A DNA stretch of 64,000 nt from Flavobacterium gilvum. Lineage in GTDB: Bacteria; Bacteroidota; Bacteroidia; Flavobacteriales; Flavobacteriaceae. A program made the translations under genes and the position numbers. Position 1 is the stretch's first letter. Every line of letters begins with the position of its first letter. The DNA is taken from contig NZ_CP017479.1 of assembly GCF_001761465.1 (NCBI RefSeq), positions 2,852,001 to 2,916,000 on the forward strand. The letters run 5' to 3'. The notes beneath the pieces are model-generated. The model worked only from the letters and a program-made list of their open reading frames with translations, was not told the origin of the DNA and searched no databases. Shown here in pieces: positions 42,955-51,773 of this stretch.

Positions 42955-44331
42955 TTAATGACTTAAGTTTTCCAAAGGAATCGGTTTATGCTCGTGTTTG
43001 AACAAAACAGCAAATGCTATCGCAATGATTAGCGAATAAGCTGCAAAAGCCAGCCAAATCATATGCCAGTCTTTCATCATAATAACATTTTGAAATAATC
43101 CATCTGCAGAAACAGCGTTTCCTTGACTTTTTACAAACTCAAGCATTTTTGGATTTGCGCTATCTGTATGTAAAAAAGAAGCTAACTCTGAAGTTGTGTT
43201 AAAAGATTTTGTAAAAAAGCGATCAATTGCCCAGCCAGAGGTAAAGCTTCCCAAAATTGCCCCAACTCCATTGGTCATCATCATAAATAAACCTTGTGCT
43301 GAAGAACGATTTTTGGCATCGGTATGAGTTTCCACAAACAATGACCCGGATATATTAAAGAAATCAAATGCCATTCCATAAACGATACAGGACAATATAA
43401 TCATCCACAATCCTTGAACAGGATCTCCAAACGCAAATAGGCCAAAACGCAATACCCATGCTAGCATACTGATAAGCATTACTTGTTTAATTCCAAAACG
43501 TTTCAAGAAAAATGGAATAGCAAGAATGAATAAAGTCTCAGAAATTTGGGAAATAGACATAATAATAGTTGAATATTTCACCACAAATGAATCGGCGTAT
43601 ATTGGGAAATGTTTGAATTCATCTAAAAAGACATCGCCATAAGCGTTAGTCAATTGTAAAGCTCCTCCCAAAAACATCGAAAAAATAAAAAACAAAGCCA
43701 TTTTGTAATCGGCAAATAACTTGAAAGAACCCAATCCCAATGTTTCCATCAGTGAGGCATCCTCTTTTAGTAATCGTTGCGGTTTGCATTTTGGCAAAGT
43801 AAATGAATACAATCCTAATGCAACGGCGGCGATTCCAGCAATATAAAATTGATAGGCAGTTGCTTTATTTCCGGTCAGATTGGTAATCCACATCGCGACA
43901 ATAAAACCGATAGTTCCAAAAACACGAATAGGCGGAAAATCCTTAACGACATCTTTGTTGTTTGTTTTCAGTGCATTATAAGATATGGAATTACTCAAAG
44001 CAATAGTTGGCATGTAACAACACATCGCCAAAAGCATAATATATATAAAGGTGTCTGGTGTAGTAACTTTTGGAATATAAAATAAAACTGCTCCATAGGA
44101 AATATGAAGTATCCCATATAATTTTTCGGCATTAATCCACCTGTCAGCAATAATACCGGATATAGTTGGCATAAAAAGAGAAGCGATTCCCATTGTTCCA
44201 AAGACCAAACCAAATTGAGTACCTTCCCAGTTTTTGGTTCCAAACCAATAATTTGCAATTGTAATTAACCAAGCTCCCCAAACAAAAAATTGGAGAAAAC
44301 TCATTAATATCAACCTGTTTTTAATTCCCAT
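42955..44331 (-). CDS. Nucleoside permease, MFS nucleoside:H+ symporter family
   Basis: 458 residues with 12 membrane helices. The first helix region MSFLQFFVWGAWLITIANYWF and FGTMGIASLFMPTISGIIADRW are typical of the NupG/XapB family, and QGLFMMMTNGVGAILGSFTSGW lies in the second half. It imports nucleosides with protons at the inner membrane. The protein is about 40 residues longer than E. coli NupG, with the extra residues in the loop near 375-405 (SFNTTSELASFLHTDSANP). The next gene transcribed upstream is cmk, a pyrimidine nucleotide enzyme, 75 bp away. Confidence 0.85.
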   Translation of the reverse strand: MGIKNRLILMSFLQFFVWGAWLITIANYWFGTKNWEGTQFGLVFGTMGIASLFMPTISGIIADRWINAEKLYGILHISYGAVLFYIPKVTTPDTFIYIMLLAMCCYMPTIALSNSISYNALKTNNKDVVKDFPPIRVFGTIGFIVAMWITNLTGNKATAYQFYIAGIAAVALGLYSFTLPKCKPQRLLKEDASLMETLGLGSFKLFADYKMALFFIFSMFLGGALQLTNAYGDVFLDEFKHFPIYADSFVVKYSTIIMSISQISETLFILAIPFFLKRFGIKQVMLISMLAWVLRFGLFAFGDPVQGLWMIILSCIVYGMAFDFFNISGSLFVETHTDAKNRSSAQGLFMMMTNGVGAILGSFTSGWAIDRFFTKSFNTTSELASFLHTDSANPKMLEFVKSQGNAVSADGLFQNVIMMKDWHMIWLAFAAYSLIIAIAFAVLFKHEHKPIPLENLSH

Positions 44332-44406
44332 AAGACGATCTGTATTTTTTATTTGTAGAATTTTGTGGCGCGTAAATCTACCATTAAAATTGATATTTCC
44401 AAAAAA

Positions 44407-45099
44407 TTATACAGCATTAATAACATCGTTTACCAACTCTAAAACGGCGTCAAATTGTTCTTTACGATCCAGATAAGAATTATCCACTTCAATTGCGTCG
44501 TCAGCCATTACAAGAGGAGAGTCAACTCTATGAGTATCAATATAGTCACGTTCAACCACATTCTTTAATACTTCTTCGTAGGAAACAGAATCACCTTTTG
44601 CCTTTAATTCATCGTAACGTCTTTGCGCACGGGTATCTGCCCCTGCGGTCATGAATATTTTGAGTTCGGCATTTGGAAAAACGACGGTTCCTATATCTCG
44701 GCCATCCATAACAATTCCTTTTTCCTTACCCATTTCCTGTTGTTGTTCTACTAATTTGGTGCGAACTTCAGAAATTGCGGCTACAGAACTTACAAAGTTG
44801 GAAACTTCCAAAGTACGAATTTCAGTTTCAACATTGATATCGTTCAGGTACATTTCGGCAAAACCCAATTCGGAATTGAATTTGAAATGTAATTTTATCG
44901 AAGGCAAGCTGCTTATTAATTTTTCTTTATCAAAAAAATCAGTTCCAATGTAATTGTTCTGCATTGCATACAATGCCACAGCTCGGTACATCGCACCAGT
45001 ATCTACATATACATATCCCAAATGTTTGGCAAGTTGCTTCGCCAAAGTACTTTTCCCAGTGGATGAAAATCCGTCTATTGCTATGGTTATTTTTTTCAT
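44407..45099 (-). CDS. cmk: Cytidylate kinase
   Basis: 230 residues. The P-loop GFSSTGKSTLAKQL lies at residues 10-23, YVDTGAMYRAVALYA follows at about 30-45 and IVMDGRDIGTVVFPNA is near 129. The lid segment with TRAQRRYDELKAKGD is near 152. It phosphorylates CMP and dCMP with ATP. It keeps the NMP-bind insertion of bacterial CMP kinases. In many bacteria cmk is next to rpsA; here the permease gene lies between them. Confidence 0.95.
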   Translation of the reverse strand: MKKITIAIDGFSSTGKSTLAKQLAKHLGYVYVDTGAMYRAVALYAMQNNYIGTDFFDKEKLISSLPSIKLHFKFNSELGFAEMYLNDINVETEIRTLEVSNFVSSVAAISEVRTKLVEQQQEMGKEKGIVMDGRDIGTVVFPNAELKIFMTAGADTRAQRRYDELKAKGDSVSYEEVLKNVVERDYIDTHRVDSPLVMADDAIEVDNSYLDRKEQFDAVLELVNDVINAV

Positions 45100-45165
45100 T
45101 ATTTATTTTTAAGTATTTTTTAGTTCTTTACTCTTTATTCTTTACTCTTTCTTCTGTCATCAAAA

Positions 45166-46188
45166 TCATTCCCCAAAATTAACAATCAATCCAAATAAAC
45201 TGGTATTTCCTGCCAAAGTATATTTCGAATAAGAGTAATTAAATTTTAATTTATTCAGTTTGAGACCAAAACCAACGGCAAGTCCCGAGAAATTGCGTTG
45301 TTCTTCTATTCGTAGTTCTTCAGCTCTCCTAAAATTATACCCCAATCTAAGATTAAAAGCTTTTTTTGGAAAAAATTCAGCTCCAAAAATCATATGTCGC
45401 AAAGCATTATTGAAAAATGAGATTTTTTCTTCTTCAACAGTACCATCAATTGAAGTTTGTGAGCGAACAGGATTTGAAAAAGCCAGATTCCATTGTTGCA
45501 AGTTTTCGAGGGTAAAATGCCAGCGTATCGGAACGTGTTCCAATTCCTGTGAAACTCCGGCGATTATTTCAAATGGCAAACTTTCCCTATTGCCGTCATA
45601 AGTAGTAAATTGGGTTCCGATATTCTTCAAAGTCAGCGCCCAGTTTACATCATTTTTTTCATCGATATAAACCATTCCTAAATCTATGGCTGCACCAAAA
45701 GAATTATAAGTTTCCAGGGTAGATTCGATTAATTTGGCGTTGGCGCCCAAGTGAATGTCGGTATAAGGAATATTGTAAGCATAACCCAAAGAAAGCGCTA
45801 TTTCGCTACCGGTAAATGATGAAGTTGGCAAACCATTTTCATCATAACCATCAAATTTTCCGTAATTAATATAATTTATTCCGGCCTGAAAGGTTTGTAT
45901 GTGTTGGTCGTAAGTATAAGCGTATGATGCAGTACCATAAGTTACTTCCTGGTAATAATTGCCATAATTTAAGGATAAGTGGTTGTCCATTTCCTGATTG
46001 ATGGCTGCGGGATTGAAAAGTGCCTGATTCACATCTTCATCATAAATAGTAATAACCTTCCCGCCCAAAGCCGCCTGTCTTGGCGAAGTAACAAGATTTA
46101 AAAACTCATAAGTATGCTTCCCTCCTATTTGTCCGTATGTCGCAAAACAAATTAAGGATAAAAAGTAAAATGAAAGTTTTTGGGACAT
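45166..46188 (-). CDS. porQ: Type IX secretion system protein PorQ
   Basis: 340 residues. The signal peptide ends near ATYGQ (residue 19), followed by GGKHTYEFLNLVTSPRQAALGG, the PorQ/PorV-type start. The sequence then alternates as outer membrane beta strands and ends in SLFGLIVNFGE. PorQ is an outer membrane component that works with PorZ, PorU and PorV at the type IX attachment complex, which releases and anchors cargo carrying C-terminal domains. The large protein at 36999-40481 is such a cargo. A TATGTTTG box (46239-46246, minus strand) lies about 50 nt upstream. Confidence 0.9.
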   Translation of the reverse strand: MSQKLSFYFLSLICFATYGQIGGKHTYEFLNLVTSPRQAALGGKVITIYDEDVNQALFNPAAINQEMDNHLSLNYGNYYQEVTYGTASYAYTYDQHIQTFQAGINYINYGKFDGYDENGLPTSSFTGSEIALSLGYAYNIPYTDIHLGANAKLIESTLETYNSFGAAIDLGMVYIDEKNDVNWALTLKNIGTQFTTYDGNRESLPFEIIAGVSQELEHVPIRWHFTLENLQQWNLAFSNPVRSQTSIDGTVEEEKISFFNNALRHMIFGAEFFPKKAFNLRLGYNFRRAEELRIEEQRNFSGLAVGFGLKLNKLKFNYSYSKYTLAGNTSLFGLIVNFGE

Positions 46189-46276
46189 ACGATATTTGAA
46201 AAGGGAATGTCAAAAATTCACCCCGAAGTTATCGGCATCAAACATACAAAAATTAAAGAGAAAAGCCTTAAAAAAC

Positions 46277-46327
46277 AAAGTCCAAATTCCGTCTTCCTGT
46301 TTACTTCAGGAGTGGATTTTGGACTTT
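46277..46327 (-). terminator. Terminator of lon
   Basis: A 14-bp stem with one mismatch (AAAGTCCAAA..., 46277-46290 with 46314-46327) encloses an inner TCCTG/CAGGA pair. On the minus strand it is followed by TGTTTTTTAAG. Confidence 0.82.
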
Positions 46328-46357
46328 TATTAGGAATGAAATATTCGGTAACCGATT

Positions 46358-48811
46358 TTATTTCAAGTCTTTTGCGTTTTTCACCTTGTCTTTTGTTATA
46401 GCCAAATTCAAAACTTCGCTCATCTCTTTTACATAATGAAATGTAAGTCCTTCTAAGTACTCCGCTTTGATTTCGTCAATATCGCTTTTGTTTTCATGAC
46501 ACAGGATTATTTCTTTAATATTGGCTCTTTTGGCGGCCAATATTTTTTCTTTAATACCACCAACAGGCAATACTTTTCCTCTCAAGGTTATTTCTCCTGT
46601 CATGGCTAGATTTTTCTTCACTCGTTTTTGAGTAAGTAAAGAAACCAATGACGTCAGCATAGCAATACCGGCACTTGGGCCATCTTTTGGAGTTGCTCCT
46701 TCCGGAACATGCAAGTGAATATTGTATTTGGTAAGTATTTCAGGATTTAATCCCAATAATTCGGCGTTGGCTTTGATGTATTCCAAAGCAATTGTTGCCG
46801 ATTCTTTCATGACATTTCCTAAATTTCCGGTAATGGTCATTGAACCTTTTCCAGGAGAAAGTAATGATTCTATGAAAAGAATATCGCCACCAACACTTGT
46901 CCATGCCAAACCGGTAACAACACCGGCTACTTCATTATTCTCGTATTTATCTCTTTCCAATCTAGGAACTCCCAAGACTTTTATAATATCTTCGTCGGTA
47001 ATTTTTTTATTGTACTCCTCCTCCATCGCAACTGATTTGGCAGCATTACGAACGATTTGCGCAATTTTATTTTCCAATCCACGAACACCAGATTCACGTG
47101 TATAACCTTCGACAATTTTTTCTAATTGTTTTTTACCAATACTCAAATGTTTGGCGGTTAACCCGTGCGCTGTCAATTGCTTAGGGAATAAATGTTTTCT
47201 GGCTATTTCTATCTTTTCTTCAGTTGTATACCCCGACATTTTTATAACTTCCATTCTATCCACCAAAGCAGGCTGAATAGCGGCCATATTGTTTGAAGTA
47301 GCAATGAACATCACTTTGGACAAATCATAACCCATTTCTAGGAAATTATCATAAAAAGCGTTGTTTTGCTCTGGATCCAAAACTTCCAATAATGCCGAAG
47401 ACGGATCTCCGTTATGACTGGAGGATAATTTGTCAATTTCGTCCAAAACGAACACCGGGTTGGATGTTCCAGCTTTTTTCAAACTTTGGATAATTCGTCC
47501 AGGCATAGCACCGATATATGTTTTTCTGTGTCCACGAATTTCGGCTTCGTCACGCAATCCACCTAGAGAAATGCGAACATATTCTCTCCCCAATGCCTCG
47601 GCTACAGATCTACCAATAGATGTTTTACCAACTCCTGGAGGCCCTGCTAAACAGATAATTGGGGATTTCATATCATTTCTTAGTTTAAGCACGGCTAAAT
47701 GCTCAATCATTCTTTTCTTGACATCTTCTAAACCAAAATGATCTTTGTCTAATACTTTTTGAGCGTGTTTTAAATCGAAATTATCTTTTGAAAATTCGTT
47801 CCAAGGCAATTCCAAAAATAATTCCAGGTAATTTCTTTGAATACCAAAATCAGGAGCTTGCGGATTCATTCTACGCATTTTCGATAATTCCTTATCGAAA
47901 TGGTTTTGCGTTTTTTCATCCCATTTCTTTGTTTTGGCTTTCAGACTCATTTCGTCCATTTCTTCCTCCTGCGAAACGCCCCCCAATTCCTCTTGGATGG
48001 TTTTCATTTGCTGGTGCAAGAAATATTCTCTTTGCTGTTGGTCAAGGTCAAAACGAACTTTGGATTGAATATCATTTTTCAATTCCAGTTTTTGCAACTC
48101 GACATTCATATAGCGCAATGTTTCCAAAGCACGCTCTTTCAATCCGTTTATAGATAATAATTCTTGTTTTTCCTTAACCAACAAATTCATGTTAGAAGAA
48201 ACAAAATTGATTAAAAATGATGGACTGCCAATATTTTTTATTGCAAATGTGGCTTCTGTTGGAATATTTGGGCTTTCGCTGATTATTTTAACAGCCAATT
48301 CTTTTACAGATTCAATTATGGCATTGAATTCAGAATCTTTTTTAGTTGGTCTTTTTTCAGGAACTTCTTTTATAGTTGCCTTAAGATAAGGTTGTTCTGA
48401 TTTGATTTCGGATATTTCGAAACGTTTTTTTCCTTGCAGAATAACAGTTACGTTACCATCGGGCATTTTTAAAACGCGCAAAATACGGGCAACAGTACCA
48501 ATTTTGTTGATATCATCAATAGTTGGATCTTCGTCTTCCTCATTGAGTTGTGCCACAACACCAATGATTTTACCGCCTGCATTGGCATCATTGATTAATT
48601 TTATGGATTTATCTCTTCCTGCCGAAATAGGAATAACTACACCCGGAAATAAAACTGTATTGCGTAAAGGCAGAATTGGCAAAGAATCTGGTAGTTCTTC
48701 ATTATTCATTTCTTCCTCGTCTTCTGGAGTCAATAATGGAATTAATTCGGCTTCAGAATCAAATTCCTGAAGTGACAGATTGTCAATAGTTAGTGTTTTA
48801 TGGTTTGACAT
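46358..48811 (-). CDS. lon: Endopeptidase La (Lon protease)
   Basis: 817 residues. An N-terminal substrate-binding LON domain (about 45-240, beginning [19 protein letters not shown]) is followed by a helical linker. The AAA module has Walker [16 protein letters not shown] near 391 and Walker [13 protein letters not shown] near 455. The protease domain carries the catalytic Ser in [11 protein letters not shown] near 713 and the Lys in [13 protein letters not shown] near 756. It degrades misfolded and regulatory proteins with ATP in the cytoplasm. A TATATTTG box (48857-48864, minus strand) sits about 46 nt upstream. I see no heat-shock operator such as a CIRCE inverted repeat. Confidence 0.97.
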   Translation of the reverse strand: MSNHKTLTIDNLSLQEFDSEAELIPLLTPEDEEEMNNEELPDSLPILPLRNTVLFPGVVIPISAGRDKSIKLINDANAGGKIIGVVAQLNEEDEDPTIDDINKIGTVARILRVLKMPDGNVTVILQGKKRFEISEIKSEQPYLKATIKEVPEKRPTKKDSEFNAIIESVKELAVKIISESPNIPTEATFAIKNIGSPSFLINFVSSNMNLLVKEKQELLSINGLKERALETLRYMNVELQKLELKNDIQSKVRFDLDQQQREYFLHQQMKTIQEELGGVSQEEEMDEMSLKAKTKKWDEKTQNHFDKELSKMRRMNPQAPDFGIQRNYLELFLELPWNEFSKDNFDLKHAQKVLDKDHFGLEDVKKRMIEHLAVLKLRNDMKSPIICLAGPPGVGKTSIGRSVAEALGREYVRISLGGLRDEAEIRGHRKTYIGAMPGRIIQSLKKAGTSNPVFVLDEIDKLSSSHNGDPSSALLEVLDPEQNNAFYDNFLEMGYDLSKVMFIATSNNMAAIQPALVDRMEVIKMSGYTTEEKIEIARKHLFPKQLTAHGLTAKHLSIGKKQLEKIVEGYTRESGVRGLENKIAQIVRNAAKSVAMEEEYNKKITDEDIIKVLGVPRLERDKYENNEVAGVVTGLAWTSVGGDILFIESLLSPGKGSMTITGNLGNVMKESATIALEYIKANAELLGLNPEILTKYNIHLHVPEGATPKDGPSAGIAMLTSLVSLLTQKRVKKNLAMTGEITLRGKVLPVGGIKEKILAAKRANIKEIILCHENKSDIDEIKAEYLEGLTFHYVKEMSEVLNLAITKDKVKNAKDLK

Positions 48812-48856
48812 AACGTTATTTAAGTCTTTTTGTCATTAATGTTACAAATCGGAGCG

Positions 48857-48864
48857 CAAATATA
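48857..48864 (-). promoter_or_regulatory. Candidate -7 box of lon
   Basis: The minus strand reads TATATTTG, matching TAnnTTTG, with a start codon about 46 nt downstream. No TTG lies at the expected -33 distance. Confidence 0.4.
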
Positions 48865-49060
48865 AGGTATCACAACAATATTTTACCCTAATATGCGTGC
48901 ATAAATATTGAACTTTAAAATAAGGCAATCATTGTGCCAAAGAAAATTTTATATAATAATTTTTCTTAATAAATAATTATTGCTCTTTTTAGAATATTTA
49001 GTGTTATTACGTTCAGTTTTGTCATCCGAAGGAATCTCACGCTTGGTTAATTCCAAAGCT

Positions 49061-49156
49061 AGCGCGAGCGTCCCGCTCGTACCTGCATATAAAGGTTGGA
49101 AAAAAGTGTTTAATGGTTGTATAAATTGGAATGGGCGCGAGCGGGACGCTCGCGCT
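49061..49156. repeat. GC-rich 19-bp inverted repeat in an AT-rich gap
   Basis: Arms at 49061-49079 and 49138-49156 (AGCGCGAGCGTCCCGCTCG) are exact reverse complements, and each arm also contains the smaller palindrome GAGCG-TCC-CGCTC. The composition stands out from the surroundings. I see no open frame of a transposase. Confidence 0.85.
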
Positions 49157-49231
49157 ATCGAAAGAAATTATGAAAACGAAATTATTTTATTTAATAAAAA
49201 TGATGTTGAGTCGCAGAATGCCGCGTGAAGG

Positions 49232-49364
49232 CAATGTCATTAAGTTAAGCGTTTTTTATGTCATTTCGACGAAGGAGAAATCACATAACGTGAGTCACTA
49301 GTGAGATTCCTCGTACCGCGGAATGACAAAACGATGGTTTTATATCCTTAACTTAATGACATTT
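49232..49364. mobile_element. MITE-like palindromic element, 133 bp
   Basis: Terminal inverted repeats of 17 bp (AATGTCATTAAGTTAAG at 49233-49249 and its complement at 49347-49363) enclose an imperfect palindrome with GTCATTTCGACGAAGGAG on one side and CGCGGAATGAC on the other. Just outside are CGCGTGAAGG (49222-49231) and CGCGTGAGGG (49365-49374), a 10-bp direct repeat with one difference, as expected for a target duplication. It has no coding capacity. Confidence 0.6.
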
Positions 49365-49455
49365 CGCGTGAGGGATAGAAGTGGAGCTCTTTTTCCTTGA
49401 TTTTTTTATCAAGAAAAAAAGCGGGAACGGATAGCCCGACCCTTGGGGCACGCCC
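49365..49455 (+). ncRNA. Candidate structured RNA, copy B (flavo-1-like)
   Basis: The sequence runs GAGGGATAGAAGTGGAG, then a long hairpin (CTTTTTCCTTGAT with ATCAAGAAAAAAAG), then CGGGAACGGATAGCCCGACC and CTTGGGGCACGCCC. GGG (49372-49374) pairs with CCC (49434-49436), in the place where copy A has CCC with GGG. An outer GCGTG/CACGC pair (49366-49370 and 49449-49453) and a GCCC...GGGC hairpin add structure. It lies about 110 bp upstream of the sigma factor gene, on the same strand. The other parts of the 752-bp gap are the two repeats listed before it. I see no gene. Confidence 0.5.
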
Positions 49456-49563
49456 AAATAAAAAATTTAATGGAAACAAATTTCTGTTTAAAATAAATTA
49501 TTTTTATCAAAGTGTAACAAACCAAAAAATCTTCTGTCTTTGGTATAAATCATAATTATTTAA

Positions 49564-50118
49564 TTGAGTCTGAACAGTCAAAATATCGAGGAATTAGTTT
49601 CGTTATGCAAAGCGAACAATCAGAAAGCACAATTCGAGATTTATAATCGCTATTGCAAGGCGATGTATAATGTGGCCTATCGAATTGTGAAAGACGAGCA
49701 TTTTGCCGAAGATGTTATGCAGGAAGGTTTTTTGAAAGCCTTTACCAAAATACATGATTTTAAACAAGAAGTGGCTTTTGGCGCCTGGCTCAAACGGATA
49801 ATTGTGAATTACAGTATTGATTTTTACAAAAAGAATAATCCATTTAAAACAGAAGATTTTGAAAAAACACTTTACAAATTAGAAGAAACAGATACTGACT
49901 GGGAAGAAAAATTAAATTTTAATGATTTAAAAGTTAAACAAGTTCTGGATGCGATTCAGTCCTTAAAATACAATTACAGCATGGTTTTGACACTATTTTA
50001 TATAGAAGGTTATGACCAGGAAGAAATAAGTGAAATTCTTAAAATAAGCTACGCCAATTGCAGAACGACATTGAGCAGAGCCAAAGAAAGTTTAAGAAAA
50101 AAATTGAGTGAGTCATGA
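49564..50118 (+). CDS. ECF-type RNA polymerase sigma factor
   Basis: 184 residues. Sigma region 2 spans about 15-85 (FEIYNRYCKAMYNVAYRIV, EDVMQEGFLKAFTKI with the core-binding and -10 recognition helices). Region 4 spans about 120-178 (LFYIEGYDQEEISEILKISY, then CRTTLSRAKESLRKKL). There is no region 3, as in ECF sigma factors. The start codon is TTG; the next Met is too far inside region 2. The stop codon overlaps the ATG of the next gene (ATGA), which implies translational coupling with a probable anti-sigma partner. The regulon presumably includes this operon. Confidence 0.92.
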   Translation: MSLNSQNIEELVSLCKANNQKAQFEIYNRYCKAMYNVAYRIVKDEHFAEDVMQEGFLKAFTKIHDFKQEVAFGAWLKRIIVNYSIDFYKKNNPFKTEDFEKTLYKLEETDTDWEEKLNFNDLKVKQVLDAIQSLKYNYSMVLTLFYIEGYDQEEISEILKISYANCRTTLSRAKESLRKKLSES

Positions 50119-50651
50119 AAAATGAAAATGAAAAATTAGACCAATTATTTGAAAATTTTGAAAATCAATGGGATGTCCAAGAGTTGGATTCTCAACACTT
50201 TAATCGGTTTTCGGAAAAATTGAATCTGAAAAAGAGAAAAAGGAATTTTGGGCTTATTTATGCTATAGCCGCTTCTGTTGTTGTGCTGCTTGGAATTACT
50301 ATGTTTTATCCGAAAGCGGATAATCGTCAGGAACTGAAATTTGCTTCGAAAGAAACCAAACAAACAGATTCTATTTTTACTGTTTTGATTGAACGTCAAT
50401 TGGAACAAATTGAAGCAAAAAAATCACCTGAAAATGAAAAAATTATAAGTGATGCTTTGCAGCAAATGAAATCGCTTGATAGTGATTATGAAAAAATTAA
50501 GCATGAATTGGAAGTAAATGGTGAATGTAAACCTATTATTTATGCGATGATAAGCAACCTACAAACCCGAATTTCGTTTTTGCAAAGTGTTTTGCAAAAT
50601 ATTGAACAAACCGAAAAATTAAAAAAATTGAAAGATGAAAAAACAATTTAA
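50115..50651 (+). CDS. Single-pass membrane protein, probable anti-sigma partner
   Basis: 178 residues. The cytoplasmic N-terminus (FENQWDVQELDSQHFNRFSE, residues about 15-34) resembles the short sigma-binding segments seen next to ECF sigma factors of Bacteroidota. One membrane helix covers about 47-65 (LIYAIAASVVVLLGITMFY). The periplasmic part is helical, with coiled-coil character (NLQTRISFLQSVLQNIEQTEK at the end, given here as ISFLQSVLQNIEQTEK). It has no zinc-binding anti-sigma motif. The role is inferred from its 4-bp overlap with the sigma gene and from its topology. Confidence 0.7.
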   Translation: MKNENEKLDQLFENFENQWDVQELDSQHFNRFSEKLNLKKRKRNFGLIYAIAASVVVLLGITMFYPKADNRQELKFASKETKQTDSIFTVLIERQLEQIEAKKSPENEKIISDALQQMKSLDSDYEKIKHELEVNGECKPIIYAMISNLQTRISFLQSVLQNIEQTEKLKKLKDEKTI

Positions 50652-51705
50652 CATACTGCAATTATTCCTTTTGTTAATTCCTTTTTTGGGATTTTCGAAT
50701 GATGGTTTTAATTATACCAAACAAAAAACAATAAGTAAAGCTTATGTTGTGAATAGCGATGCCGGGTTGAATATTGATAATTCTTATGGAAATATTTTTG
50801 TTGCCACATGGAATGAGGATAAAATAGAAATTGAAGTCCTTATTAAAGTAAGCGGTAATGATGAAAAATGGGTTAACCAAAAGTTGGATGGTATCAATGT
50901 TGATTTTACGGCTTTAAAGAGTTTGGTTACGGCCAAAACTGTTTTTGATAATATCAGCTCAAAAAACAATGGTAAAAACAATAATTTTGAAATTAATTAT
51001 ACTGTAAAAATTCCTAAAAACGGATCCGTAAAACTGAATAACAAGTACGGAAATATAGGAACTTCGGATTTGTTTGCTGCTACTGATATTAACTGCAGTT
51101 ATGGAAAAATTAATTTGGGAAAACTGAACGGAAACAGTAATACAATACAAATTAGTTATTGTTCTAATTCGACGATGGAATTCATAAAAAGCGGTGCTGT
51201 TACATCAAAATATTCGGGTCTGAAAATGGATGAAGTAAACAAACTCGATTTGCTTTCTGACTATTCTGAAATTGAAATTGAACAAGGAAATGACCTAAAA
51301 TATACCAGCAGATATGGTAGCGTGAAAATCAAAAAAGTAAATACCTTGGACGGTAACGGAAATTATTTGACCATTTATGTAGGCTCTTTATTTAATCAAT
51401 TAAAAATGAGCGCCCGATACAGTAATATTTCAGTTGATGCAATTCAGTCCAAAGCTGGAAATGTTAGTATTGAAGCAGCTTATACCGGTGTGAATGTAGG
51501 TTTTAATCCTAATTATGCTTTTGATTTTGATGTTTCATTGCGATATGGAGATTTTAAGTCGGATAATGAAATGACTGTTAATTCTAGAGAAGAAACCAAT
51601 ACTTCTAAGAAAATAGGTGGTTTTTACAAGAAAAAAGGAGAAAACAAGGTTACTATTTCGGCAAGTTATGGTAACGTGAAATTGAATAAAAAAGAAAATC
51701 AATAA
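50635..51705 (+). CDS. Secreted beta-repeat protein (DUF4097-like)
   Basis: 356 residues. The signal peptide ends near LGFSN (residue 21). The mature protein has repeated short strands built around aromatic-Gly or Asn pairs: NIDNSYGNIFVATW, LNNKYGNIGTSDLF, INCSYGKINLGKL, YTSRYGSVKIKK, MSARYSNISVDA, VSLRYGDFKSD and ISASYGNVKLNKK. This periodic YG/YS pattern points to a right-handed beta-helix or stacked strands, as in DUF4097 proteins. No enzyme motif is visible. Its start overlaps the previous gene by 17 bp, so it belongs to the sigma factor operon and is probably an envelope or surface protein under its control. Confidence 0.75.
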   Translation: MKKQFNILQLFLLLIPFLGFSNDGFNYTKQKTISKAYVVNSDAGLNIDNSYGNIFVATWNEDKIEIEVLIKVSGNDEKWVNQKLDGINVDFTALKSLVTAKTVFDNISSKNNGKNNNFEINYTVKIPKNGSVKLNNKYGNIGTSDLFAATDINCSYGKINLGKLNGNSNTIQISYCSNSTMEFIKSGAVTSKYSGLKMDEVNKLDLLSDYSEIEIEQGNDLKYTSRYGSVKIKKVNTLDGNGNYLTIYVGSLFNQLKMSARYSNISVDAIQSKAGNVSIEAAYTGVNVGFNPNYAFDFDVSLRYGDFKSDNEMTVNSREETNTSKKIGGFYKKKGENKVTISASYGNVKLNKKENQ

Positions 51706-51773
51706 CAATTGCAATTTCAATAATCAATGACAATGAGGAATTTAATAAAACATTAATTTAATTTAGAAAAAAA

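Noticed and set aside
46180..46401. A 73-codon plus-strand frame over the lon terminator
   Set aside because: It runs antisense through the terminator hairpin and the end of lon, and its protein has no recognisable feature.
49061..49156. Possible insertion sequence ends
   Set aside because: The interval between the arms is only 58 nt and no transposase frame is present, so I kept it as a repeat.
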